A stretch of DNA of 64,000 bases. Source: Marinomonas agarivorans. GTDB taxonomy: Bacteria > Pseudomonadota > Gammaproteobacteria > Pseudomonadales > Marinomonadaceae. Position numbers and translations under genes: made by a program. The notes beneath the pieces were generated by a model. The model was not told the DNA's origin and made no database searches. It was given only the letters and a program-made list of their open reading frames with translations. Below are positions 1-6,927 of this stretch, piece after piece. The stretch lies in assembly GCA_002173415.2 (NCBI GenBank), contig NHNK02000005.1, positions 62,001 through 126,000 on the forward strand, given 5' to 3'. Within the stretch, counting starts at the first letter, position 1. The number at the start of each line of letters is the position of its first letter.

Positions 1-1
1 A

Positions 2-193
2 CGGTTACACCCTGAAAATATGCAATGGCAAATTGTCGATACCCAGTTGATTTTGCAATTTACATTACCAAAAGGCAGCTTTGCCACCAGTGTCTTGCGC
101 GAGCTACTTAACTATCATGATCACAGTGGTAGAGGTAACGACAGTGACACAAACGAAAACAGGAGCGAGGATGCGAATATTAATAGCGAATGA
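2..193 (+). CDS. truD: TruD tRNA pseudouridine synthase, C-terminal end (5'-truncated by window)
   Basis: The open frame at the left edge reads through to a TGA at 191-193. Its translation contains LPKGSFATSVLREL, which matches the conserved C-terminal end of TruD, the enzyme that makes pseudouridine 13 in tRNA-Glu. After this motif comes a hydrophilic tail of about 25 residues rich in Asn, Asp, Ser and Glu. The gene overlaps surE by 23 bases, a tight coupling that fits the truD-surE order common in gammaproteobacteria. Only the last 63 codons are visible, so the call rests on this short motif and on gene order. Confidence 0.8.
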   Translation, partial: RLHPENMQWQIVDTQLILQFTLPKGSFATSVLRELLNYHDHSGRGNDSDTNENRSEDANINSE

Positions 194-941
194 TGATGGA
201 CTTGAGGCCAAAGGTATTCAAGTTCTGGCGCAGTCTCTATCATCCCTCTACGATGTCGTTGTTGTTGCCCCAGATCGTAACCGTAGTGGCGCCAGCAACT
301 CATTGACCTTAACACGGCCTTTACAGCCTCGATGTATTCGACAAGGGCAATACAGTGTTGACGGTACGCCAACTGACTGTGTCAATTTAGCTTTATCTGG
401 TGTGATTGATGGTCAGTTTGATTTAGTGATATCTGGCATCAATCATGGTCCAAACTTAGGCGATGATGTGCTTTATTCGGGAACGGTTGCCGCAGCGATG
501 GAAGCAAGACATCTTGGATTACCCGCCTTTGCTGTTTCCTTAGTTGGAGAGAATTACTTTACGACTGCCGCACAAGTTGTACTGCATCTCTTAAAAAAAC
601 CAGATGAATTGTTAGCTGCAACAAAAAACATATCAGCAAACGCCATATTAAATATCAACGTGCCTGATTTACCCTATGAGGATATTAAAGGTGTTGTCGT
701 AACACGATTAGGGCATCGTCACAGTGCTCAACCTGCGATCCCAGCCCAACACCCAAGGGGCATTGAAAGTTTTTGGATCGGTGCGGTTTCCGAACCTCAT
801 GATGATGCCGCTGGAACAGACTTCCATGCAATACAAGAAGGTTTTGCTACTGTTACACCTTTGCATGCCGATATGACTTGTTACAATGCATTAAATCCTC
901 TTAATCAATGGTTAAATCAAGTTATAGAGCCAGAGTCATAG
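171..941 (+). CDS. surE: 5'/3'-nucleotidase SurE
   Basis: SurE is a metal-dependent nucleoside monophosphate phosphatase (5'- and 3'-nucleotidase, with exopolyphosphatase activity in E. coli) linked to stationary-phase survival. The protein begins MRILIANDDG; Asp8 and Asp9 bind the metal, the Ser39-Asn43 segment (RSGASNS) follows, and the active-site loop SGINHGPNLGDDVLYSGT is intact. The ATG at 171 is preferred to an in-frame upstream ATG at 81 because AGGAG lies at 161-165 and the SurE fold starts exactly there. The resulting 256 residues match the usual length. It overlaps the end of truD and precedes the DUF368, nlpD and rpoS genes on the same strand. Confidence 0.96.
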   Translation: MRILIANDDGLEAKGIQVLAQSLSSLYDVVVVAPDRNRSGASNSLTLTRPLQPRCIRQGQYSVDGTPTDCVNLALSGVIDGQFDLVISGINHGPNLGDDVLYSGTVAAAMEARHLGLPAFAVSLVGENYFTTAAQVVLHLLKKPDELLAATKNISANAILNINVPDLPYEDIKGVVVTRLGHRHSAQPAIPAQHPRGIESFWIGAVSEPHDDAAGTDFHAIQEGFATVTPLHADMTCYNALNPLNQWLNQVIEPES

Positions 942-975
942 AGTGGTAGGCAAATACTAAAAAAGGTCAGTAATT

Positions 976-1890
976 GTGATTAAGTGGTTAAAAATTTATT
1001 TTGGTGGCGTTTTTATGGGCGCTGCAGATATTGTTCCTGGTGTTTCTGGTGGGACGATTGCCTTTATTCTAGGGTTCTATGAGCGCTTGATTAACGCATT
1101 AAGTGGTGTGAATAAAAAAAGCTTTTCACTCTTATTACGGGGCGATATTAAAGGCTTGTGGCGACATTTTGACTTGGCATTCTTGCTAACATTGGCATTG
1201 GGTATTTTTACCAGCGTACTTTTACTTGCGTCCATTATTTCATATTTACTCACTGAGTATGCCTTGTATTTATGGGGCTTCTTTTTTGGTTTGTTACTTG
1301 CATCCTCTTACTTGTTATTCAAAGAGTTAGATAATATCAATTTTACGACTGTGACTTTTCTTTGTGGTGGTATTTTACTTGGCTACTTGATCAGTCAATT
1401 AACTCCTACAGGAGGAAGTGGCGCTTATTACATGGTTTTTTTAGCTGGCATGATTGCTATCATGGCAATGTTATTACCTGGCATATCAGGTAGTTTCATT
1501 TTACTCATGTTGGGAATGTATGATGTTATTTTGTTAGCCATTAATCAGTTTCAGTTTGTAACCTTGGCAGTATTTTGTGTGGGGGCATTGTTTGGCTTGT
1601 TGCTGTTTTCCAAAGTTTTGAAATACATATTGCAGCATTTTCATCAAGTAACGATGGCGTTTTTAGTTGGCATTATTATTGGTTCATTAGTGAAAGTCTG
1701 GCCATGGCGACAGGCCAGCGAATGGTATACTTTGAACGATAAATTGGTCCCACTGCAAGAACACTTAGTGTGGCCTTGGGATCTGGCTAATTATCAATTA
1801 CTACCAGATATCATTTATCCATTATTTTGTTTATTTTTCGGTTTTGTATTAATTTTATTTTTCAGTTACATTTTGATACAAAAAAAGTAG
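976..1890 (+). CDS. popT: DUF368 family membrane protein, probable undecaprenyl-phosphate translocase (PopT-like)
   Basis: A polytopic membrane protein of 304 residues with about eight hydrophobic segments. It carries the DUF368 signature GAADIVPGVSGGTIAF near residues 15-30 and a second, related copy LLPGISGSFILLMLGMYD near 165-182, consistent with inverted internal symmetry. DUF368 proteins have been reported as transporters that return undecaprenyl phosphate to the cytoplasmic face for reuse in wall and LPS synthesis; that function is transferred from the family. Translation starts at a GTG with AAAAGGT at 961-967. It sits where many gammaproteobacteria have pcm, between surE and nlpD. The symbol is used for the family; function here is inferred. 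Confidence 0.8.
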   Translation: MIKWLKIYFGGVFMGAADIVPGVSGGTIAFILGFYERLINALSGVNKKSFSLLLRGDIKGLWRHFDLAFLLTLALGIFTSVLLLASIISYLLTEYALYLWGFFFGLLLASSYLLFKELDNINFTTVTFLCGGILLGYLISQLTPTGGSGAYYMVFLAGMIAIMAMLLPGISGSFILLMLGMYDVILLAINQFQFVTLAVFCVGALFGLLLFSKVLKYILQHFHQVTMAFLVGIIIGSLVKVWPWRQASEWYTLNDKLVPLQEHLVWPWDLANYQLLPDIIYPLFCLFFGFVLILFFSYILIQKK

Positions 1891-1946
1891 GAACTCACTT
1901 TTTTAGCTCAAAAATTAAGCTTAAAAAATCTAAATTTTAGGTAAGT

Positions 1947-2789
1947 ATGCACAGGCAGTTTATAAATAAGAAACAAATCAACGTCATTATTTGTGTATTT
2001 TTAGGCCTTGTTTTGGTTGGATGCGCCGCCGATCCTTTAAACCGAGATAAAAAGTCCAAGGCGTATTACAGTGCCTATAAAAAGCGATCCACAGCTTCAA
2101 AACCAAATAGTGGATATCACAGAGTAAAAACAGGTGAAACCCTTTATTCTATAGCCTTTAAGTACGGTCTTGATTATAAAAAAGTTGCCAGTTTAAACAG
2201 CATTCCTGTGCCCTATGTGATTTATCCGAATCAAAAAATAAGGTTGTCTAGCTCGGTTAAAAAAGTCACTTCAAGTACTTCTCAGAAAACGAAACGAACT
2301 AGCACAAATGTGGCTAAGACAACAACAAAGAAACAACCTTCTAAAAGCATTAAAAATGTTAAGAAAACCGTTAAGACAAAAAGTTCTAATGTGAAGAAAG
2401 CATCAGGAAAGCCGTTAAAGTGGGTATGGCCAATCAATGGTGTGACACTAAAAGGCTTTTCAAACAAAGGGGTTAGTAGTAAAGGTATAGATATCAGAGG
2501 CCGTGTAAATGATAAAGTTTTATCCGCAGCCGATGGTATTGTCGTTTATGCCGGTAATGGATTAATTGGCTACGGCAACTTGGTCATTGTTAAGCACAAC
2601 GAAGAATACTTAAGTGCTTATGCGCATAACCAGAAAATTCTTGTGAAGGAAAAACAAACAGTAAAAGCTGGACAACAACTTGCTATTATCGGTAGCAAAG
2701 GTAAAGAGAGGTCATTATTACACTTTGAAGTAAGAAAAGATGGTCAGCCAATAGATCCATTAACAGTATTGCCTAAAACAAGAAAGTAA
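1947..2789 (+). CDS. nlpD: Lipoprotein NlpD, LysM plus degenerate LytM (M23) domain, amidase activator
   Basis: The N-terminus has a signal peptide with lipobox LVGC, so Cys26 should be lipidated. A LysM peptidoglycan-binding repeat spans about residues 57-100 (YHRVKTGETLYSIAFKYG). A Lys/Thr/Ser-rich linker covers about 105-158, and a C-terminal M23/LytM domain about 160-275. Metal ligands of active M23 peptidases are missing: the first motif reads KGIDIRG instead of HxxxD, and the HxH motif reads LHFEV. This matches E. coli NlpD, which has no hydrolase activity and instead activates AmiC at the division septum. The gene lies directly upstream of rpoS, as in most gammaproteobacteria, and commonly carries the main rpoS promoter. 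Confidence 0.94.
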   Translation: MHRQFINKKQINVIICVFLGLVLVGCAADPLNRDKKSKAYYSAYKKRSTASKPNSGYHRVKTGETLYSIAFKYGLDYKKVASLNSIPVPYVIYPNQKIRLSSSVKKVTSSTSQKTKRTSTNVAKTTTKKQPSKSIKNVKKTVKTKSSNVKKASGKPLKWVWPINGVTLKGFSNKGVSSKGIDIRGRVNDKVLSAADGIVVYAGNGLIGYGNLVIVKHNEEYLSAYAHNQKILVKEKQTVKAGQQLAIIGSKGKERSLLHFEVRKDGQPIDPLTVLPKTRK

Positions 2790-2813
2790 TTACTAAGGCG
2801 TTAAGGAGGGAAC

Positions 2814-3830
2814 ATGAAAGCTGTAGATATTGCCAGAACCGAAGATATTCTTTTACCCCACAACAAAATTTTGCCTGATTCAGATGATTTCGAAATCGAT
2901 ATGGATGTAGATGTCGATACCGAAATTGATGATGAAGACTTTGACTCCGCCGTAACTGCAAGGTATGCCAACGAAGACAGCGGCAAAAACCTTGACGTTA
3001 CCCAAATGTATTTAAGTGAAATCGGCTTTTCACCTCTTTTGAGTGCAGAAGAGGAAGTTTATTATGCTCGTAAGGCATTGAAAGGTGATGACTCTGCACG
3101 TAAACGCATGATCGAGAGTAACCTTAGGCTGGTGGTGAAAATCTCCAGACGTTATTTAAACAGAGGGCTATCACTGCTTGATCTAATAGAAGAGGGCAAC
3201 TTAGGCCTGATTCGCGCGGTAGAAAAATTTGATCCAGAAAGAGGTTTTCGCTTTTCTACTTATGCAACATGGTGGATTCGTCAGACGATTGAACGAGCAA
3301 TTATGAATCAGACTCGTACCATTCGCTTACCGATTCACGTAGTGAAAGAACTCAATGTCTATTTGCGTGCTGCTCGAGAGTTGGCGCAAAAACTTGATCA
3401 TGAGCCTAGCGCAGAAGATATTGCCGAAATGCTCGGCAAACCCGTTAAAGATGTGCAGAAAATGCTCAGTTTAAATGAAAGAGTGAGCTCAATTGATTCC
3501 CCAATTGGTGGTATTGAAACAGATAAAAGCTTGGTTGAAATCATCGCTGATGATCAGCACGCAGGTCCAGAGGATGAGCGTCAACAAAACGATGTGGCAG
3601 AAAATATCGACCATTGGCTTGATGATCTGAACGAGAAACAGCGAGAAGTCATCACGAGACGTTTTGGTTTACGTGGTTATGAGCCGAGCACATTAGAAAA
3701 TGTGGGCGCAGAAATTGGCCTTACTCGTGAAAGGGTGAGACAAATTCAAGTGGAAGGGCTCAACAAGTTAAGATTAATGATGGAAAAACAAGGGCTGGAC
3801 TTAGATGATGTTATTCAGCTCCACGATTAA
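2814..3830 (+). CDS. rpoS: RNA polymerase sigma factor RpoS (sigma-38)
   Basis: Stationary-phase and general stress sigma factor of 338 residues, close to the E. coli length of 330. An acidic N-terminal segment (Asp-rich, about residues 20-45) precedes region 1.2 with [18 protein letters not shown]. Region 2 includes [17 protein letters not shown] and [17 protein letters not shown] (-10 recognition). Region 4.2 near the C-terminus has [18 protein letters not shown] (-35 recognition). There is a full-length sigma-70-family core without the large insertion seen in RpoD. The ATG is preceded by a strong AAGGAGGGAAC site, 24 bases after nlpD. Confidence 0.97.
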   Translation: MKAVDIARTEDILLPHNKILPDSDDFEIDMDVDVDTEIDDEDFDSAVTARYANEDSGKNLDVTQMYLSEIGFSPLLSAEEEVYYARKALKGDDSARKRMIESNLRLVVKISRRYLNRGLSLLDLIEEGNLGLIRAVEKFDPERGFRFSTYATWWIRQTIERAIMNQTRTIRLPIHVVKELNVYLRAARELAQKLDHEPSAEDIAEMLGKPVKDVQKMLSLNERVSSIDSPIGGIETDKSLVEIIADDQHAGPEDERQQNDVAENIDHWLDDLNEKQREVITRRFGLRGYEPSTLENVGAEIGLTRERVRQIQVEGLNKLRLMMEKQGLDLDDVIQLHD

Positions 3831-3836
3831 TCCCTC

Positions 3837-3854
3837 TGCTTCTTATAAGAAGCA
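3837..3854. repeat. 18-bp perfect palindrome just after rpoS
   Basis: TGCTTCTTATAAGAAGCA reads identically on both strands and begins 7 bases after the rpoS stop codon. As RNA it can form a hairpin of about 7 bp with a very tight loop. It lies about 40 bases before the clear terminator. It could protect the 3' end of the rpoS message or bind a dimeric protein; no function can be assigned. Confidence 0.6.
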
Positions 3855-3892
3855 ATAGACAGGTCGGCAGCAAGGATCGAGTTGATCTGATA

Positions 3893-3924
3893 AAAAAAGA
3901 CAAAGGTGGCAGCTTTGTTTTTTC
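3893..3924 (+). terminator. Rho-independent terminator after rpoS
   Basis: ACAAAG (3900-3905) pairs with CTTTGT (3913-3918) around a seven-base loop. The stem is extended by an A-run on the left and a T-run on the right (3918-3923). It lies about 70 bases downstream of the rpoS stop and closes the nlpD-rpoS unit. Confidence 0.75.
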
Positions 3925-3989
3925 TTTTCTTTATTCTCTATGAAAAGCGTGCTTATTACCTATCCAGCGGTTTTTAATCTTAAATCGTA

Positions 3990-3995
3990 TATAAT
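3990..3995 (+). promoter_or_regulatory. Possible -10 box seven bases before the DUF3080-like lipoprotein start codon
   Basis: A perfect TATAAT ends seven bases before the ATG at 4002, and no Shine-Dalgarno sequence lies between them. If it is used, transcription would begin at or next to the start codon, giving a leaderless message. No good -35 element is seen at the usual distance, so this is tentative. Confidence 0.35.
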
Positions 3996-4001
3996 TTCTT
4001 T

Positions 4002-5033
4002 ATGAAACCGTCTGTGTCTTTTTTCTCACTTTTTTTGTTGACTCTGCTTTTAAGCAGTTGTGCTTTTACTCCTGTATTAACAGATAAATTACAAGCCTAC
4101 ATTGAAAGTTTAAATCGTTACTCTGAACTAACTATCAAACCTGTATCACAATCATTTAATTTTATTCATTTACCTGCTCGTGATGAAAGGCTGCAAGCAC
4201 TATCAACATTTGATGTCAGTTTAATTGAGTTTCTATCACTACAGGACTGTGACATTGGCTACCATCTAGGAGTAAGAAACAGTTTACTAGGAAAGGTCAT
4301 GACCCATAGTCAGCGCCTAGTGTATGAAACTGATATTATACGAGCAATTGAAAATTGTGACCTATTAGTCAACAACCCTCGTCCAAAGCTTATTGATAAA
4401 ATCAAAAAAGTTGCCCAGCAAAAAAGAGATGAACTATATAAAGCATATGGAAATGCAATTTGGGGAGGCACAGAAATGGAGCGCTTTTTTAGCTTATCAA
4501 ACGGTCATCTCCCCATGACGATCAAACGCACTCATGTACAGCCTCTACAGCGAACCTTAGAAAAACTGACTACATTTGCTGAAGATCTTCCAACATTACC
4601 AAAATTGCGCCAAGAAAAGTTAGAATATAGCCTAAAAATACTGTATCACAGCGAGTATGGTGGGCAGCTCTTACTTACTTTGGTGTTATTGACAGATACC
4701 TTGCAGAATATTGCGGTCAGTTTAGATGCTGTGCCTATTGATGATGCTTTTTGTCTTGGTCCTGCTCGCTTTTTACAGCAACAAATGAATCAGCATTACA
4801 TAACAATTATTCAGCCTTATATGGCTCGATTGAATACTACTGCTTACTACATTTTGCCGCAATTGAGTCAATTAGGCGCAAGTAGCCAGAATATGACAGA
4901 AAGCATGCGTTCGTTTCTTGGACAACTTTCACAAGAAGATAGCCATAGTTTGTGGGGGCAATATCAAGCAGCATCTCAATACCATGCGCGTGCTTGGGAC
5001 AGAATATTAAGGCAGTGTCAGCTATTTAATTGA
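4002..5033 (+). CDS. Putative lipoprotein, DUF3080-like
   Basis: The 343-residue product has a short signal peptide ending in lipobox LLSSC (Cys20), so it is very likely anchored to a membrane by lipid. The rest is mostly helical and soluble, with few obvious motifs; GYHLGVRNSLLGKVM and WGGTEMERFF are the most distinctive stretches. Overall size, lipobox and helical character resemble the uncharacterised DUF3080 lipoproteins of marine gammaproteobacteria, but I assign that from memory of the family and not from an alignment. The start is fixed by the signal peptide. There is no Shine-Dalgarno site; a TATAAT lies just upstream. It follows the rpoS terminator and converges with the small gene on the minus strand. 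Confidence 0.7.
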   Translation: MKPSVSFFSLFLLTLLLSSCAFTPVLTDKLQAYIESLNRYSELTIKPVSQSFNFIHLPARDERLQALSTFDVSLIEFLSLQDCDIGYHLGVRNSLLGKVMTHSQRLVYETDIIRAIENCDLLVNNPRPKLIDKIKKVAQQKRDELYKAYGNAIWGGTEMERFFSLSNGHLPMTIKRTHVQPLQRTLEKLTTFAEDLPTLPKLRQEKLEYSLKILYHSEYGGQLLLTLVLLTDTLQNIAVSLDAVPIDDAFCLGPARFLQQQMNQHYITIIQPYMARLNTTAYYILPQLSQLGASSQNMTESMRSFLGQLSQEDSHSLWGQYQAASQYHARAWDRILRQCQLFN

Positions 5034-5040
5034 GTTGTTA

Positions 5041-5076
5041 TATTGGCTTTTTAGCTTTGCTAGACTTTAGCCAATA
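5041..5076. terminator. Possible hairpin between convergent genes
   Basis: TATTGGCT (5041-5048) pairs with AGCCAATA (5069-5076). The hairpin begins just after the lipoprotein stop codon and overlaps the 3' end of the minus-strand gene. It lacks a clean U-tract, so it may act as a weak or shared terminator. Confidence 0.4.
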
Positions 5077-5380
5077 AGCGGTTAACACTATTGACTGCAT
5101 CGTAGGGAGTGGAAATATCTTCTACTAATGGCTCTGCGCCTAAAGCTTTGAGTAGCGCGATATTGGCAGTGGGATTAGAGTCTATCTTATTGGCAAATCC
5201 TATTGGTCGTGCAATAGGGTGATACGTATGTTGATTCAACATATCATCTGTATCATATAAAGCTGGTCCAGGTTGGCTAAATAGGCTCATTAGCAAAGCA
5301 AACTGCGCTGTATTAGATACAACGGTTCCCTCGTGGGTTTGCTGTGTTATTTGCCGCTCAACAATATTTCTTATATTCAT
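5060..5380 (-). CDS. Hypothetical protein, 106 residues
   Basis: A small soluble protein that I do not recognise. It has no signal peptide or membrane segment. The central part contains AQFALLMSLFSQP followed by a Pro/His-rich stretch (NQHTYHPIARPIG), and the C-terminus is a short amphipathic helix ending VNSVNRLLAKV. Codon use looks ordinary for the window. It stands alone, convergent with the lipoprotein gene and divergent from the GGDEF gene, with a long AT-rich leader on its 5' side. It could belong to one of the small conserved gammaproteobacterial families of unknown function; I do not assign one. Confidence 0.6.
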   Translation of the reverse strand: MNIRNIVERQITQQTHEGTVVSNTAQFALLMSLFSQPGPALYDTDDMLNQHTYHPIARPIGFANKIDSNPTANIALLKALGAEPLVEDISTPYDAVNSVNRLLAKV

Positions 5381-5762
5381 AGATAGACTAATTAGCGTAG
5401 AAATGTCTTTCTTTTTATATCGAACAAAAGTGATAAATCTTTAGTAAGTGCAGTATCGACCCCCTTTGAAAAACAAAAAATCACAAGTGGTGATTGAGTT
5501 AATAATGCTTTTATGATTTCGTGAATCTTTCTCAGCTATTTGTATGGGTTGTGTCATAATAATGAATGAAAGCAAGAATTTACTGTGGTGATATGTATTT
5601 AAAAATCGAAAAAACTTTTTAACTATTTAAAGTTTAAGTGCTTGAAGGCTTTTTTCGATATTGAGATCAAGACGTAATAGCGAGCAATAGGTTAAATAGT
5701 AGCAATAGGTTAAATAGTAGCAATAGGTTAAATAGTAACAATGGCCCATTTGGATTGGCGAG
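5381..5762. other. 382-base intergenic region between divergent genes
   Basis: AT-rich spacer separating the 106-residue gene (minus) from the GGDEF gene (plus). It holds a small inverted repeat, AATCAC/GTGATT (5479-5495), followed on the minus strand by a T-run, which looks like a weak minus-strand terminator with no gene upstream of it. Near the right end are three perfect 18-bp tandem repeats (5683-5736). I see no convincing consensus promoter or RNA gene. Confidence 0.6.
5683..5742. repeat. Three 18-bp tandem repeats upstream of the GGDEF gene
   Basis: AGCAATAGGTTAAATAGT occurs as three perfect head-to-tail copies at 5683-5700, 5701-5718 and 5719-5736, followed by a decayed six-base start of a fourth copy (5737-5742). 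The last copy ends about 26 bases before the start codon, so the array lies in the 5' leader or promoter of the gene. Confidence 0.95.
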
Positions 5763-6827
5763 ATGCATAACATAAACCAACTGATAGAAAATGTACGAGA
5801 AAATGAGCGCATTGCACGCAAATTTTTTGAAATAGAACGTTGCATTTTATCTATTGGTCGCTCTGATCAATTTGTTGCTACCTTAACAAAAGAAATCGAA
5901 AAACAATTTGATGTGCCTTATGTCTGGATAAATTTGATTAATGAAGCGCCTTTAGCGCATCTTGTTGACAGTTTAGAGCGAATTCCTGATTTGTTCGATC
6001 GAGTCGTTTTTACCCGCCGTAGTCATATTATCGATGTCGTTAAATCTAACTCGAAAACCGTCTTGGTGAACCAAAATATCGAAAAATATCGCATTATTAC
6101 GCCTCCAGTTTACTATGGTGTTGTTGCCTCGTTAGCCGTATCACCTTTAACTATTGATGGCACCTTAGTCGGGTTGCTATGTCAGGCCGATTCGGATGTT
6201 GAACGTTATAATCCCCAGACAAAAGACACCCTGTTACTAGACCAACTAGCGAGTAAAATTTCCCTGTGTCTCTTAAATGTGACAGCAAGAGAAAAGTTGG
6301 AATACTTAGCGACGCGTGATGCATTAACTGGGTTATTAAACCGTCGTCAGCTCGAGCTGATGCTGGAACGAGAGTTTGCTCGAGCAAAACCAGGAGAGCG
6401 AGATTTAACGGTTATTTTCTTTGACTGTGATGCATTTAAGGTAATTAATGATACCTTGGGGCACGACTGCGGTGATGAAGTGCTCGCTTATGTTGCTCAG
6501 AGACTGCTGCGATATGTTCATAAGCAAGGGCTTGCTTTTCGGTTTGCAGGAGATGAGTTTGTTTTTGTTCTGCCAAATAAAAGTCTGGAATATGGTTTAC
6601 AGATTGCCGAATCCTTATCAGAATATCTTCAGTCAAATCCATTAAATTATAAGTCTAATTTTGTTCCAATTTCGATTAGCTTTGGCGGTGCCAGTATTGA
6701 AGAAGATAAACCAACGACACACAGACAATTACTCAAAATTGCGGATGAGCGTTTGTATCACTTCAAACATAATAAAAGACGTTTTGTACCAACAAAAATA
6801 TTTAAATTTCTTAATCGAATTCGATGA
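5763..6827 (+). CDS. GAF-GGDEF protein, probable diguanylate cyclase
   Basis: A soluble 354-residue protein with an N-terminal GAF-like sensor (about residues 20-165) and a C-terminal GGDEF domain (about 185-345). The latter makes the second messenger c-di-GMP from GTP. The domain starts with the typical DALTGLLNRRQLE, has FFDCDAFKVINDTLGHDCGDEV for metal and GTP binding, and an active-site loop AGDEF at 262-266. AGDEF replaces GGDEF but is found in active cyclases. There is no RxxD inhibitory site just before the loop, so product inhibition is unlikely. No membrane segments are present. The start codon is ATG with GGAT nearby; the 18-bp repeats lie in the leader. The GAF ligand cannot be read from sequence. 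Confidence 0.9.
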   Translation: MHNINQLIENVRENERIARKFFEIERCILSIGRSDQFVATLTKEIEKQFDVPYVWINLINEAPLAHLVDSLERIPDLFDRVVFTRRSHIIDVVKSNSKTVLVNQNIEKYRIITPPVYYGVVASLAVSPLTIDGTLVGLLCQADSDVERYNPQTKDTLLLDQLASKISLCLLNVTAREKLEYLATRDALTGLLNRRQLELMLEREFARAKPGERDLTVIFFDCDAFKVINDTLGHDCGDEVLAYVAQRLLRYVHKQGLAFRFAGDEFVFVLPNKSLEYGLQIAESLSEYLQSNPLNYKSNFVPISISFGGASIEEDKPTTHRQLLKIADERLYHFKHNKRRFVPTKIFKFLNRIR

Positions 6828-6840
6828 GGCTTGGTAGTTA

Positions 6841-6855
6841 TGTAATTTAATTACA
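6841..6855. promoter_or_regulatory. HexR-type operator upstream of glk-zwf-eda
   Basis: TGTAATTTAATTACA is a perfect 15-bp palindrome (TGTAATT, T, AATTACA). It matches from memory the consensus reported for HexR, the KDPG-responsive regulator of central sugar metabolism in gammaproteobacteria (close to TGTAATTAAATTACA). It lies 87 bases before the proposed glk start, and a possible -35/-10 pair (TTGCTG 6859-6864, TATGTG 6881-6886) follows it. The downstream genes are typical HexR targets. Confidence 0.8.
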
Positions 6856-6927
6856 TTTTTGCTGGTTTTCAATGCGGTTTTATGTGTTTTTTCCCTTGTT
6901 TGTGTAGTAAAGTTTCAAAAAATTAAT

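Noticed and set aside
81-170. Extended start of surE at ATG 81
   Set aside because: The extra 30 codons overlap truD in another frame, and SurE homologues begin at MRILIANDDG with a good ribosome-binding site.
3831-4001. RsmZ-type small RNA after rpoS
   Set aside because: Pseudomonas carries rsmZ near rpoS, but only one GGA motif is seen here and no series of GGA stem-loops.
5683-5742. Iterons of a replication origin
   Set aside because: No initiator gene or DnaA box nearby, and the array is short and in a gene leader.
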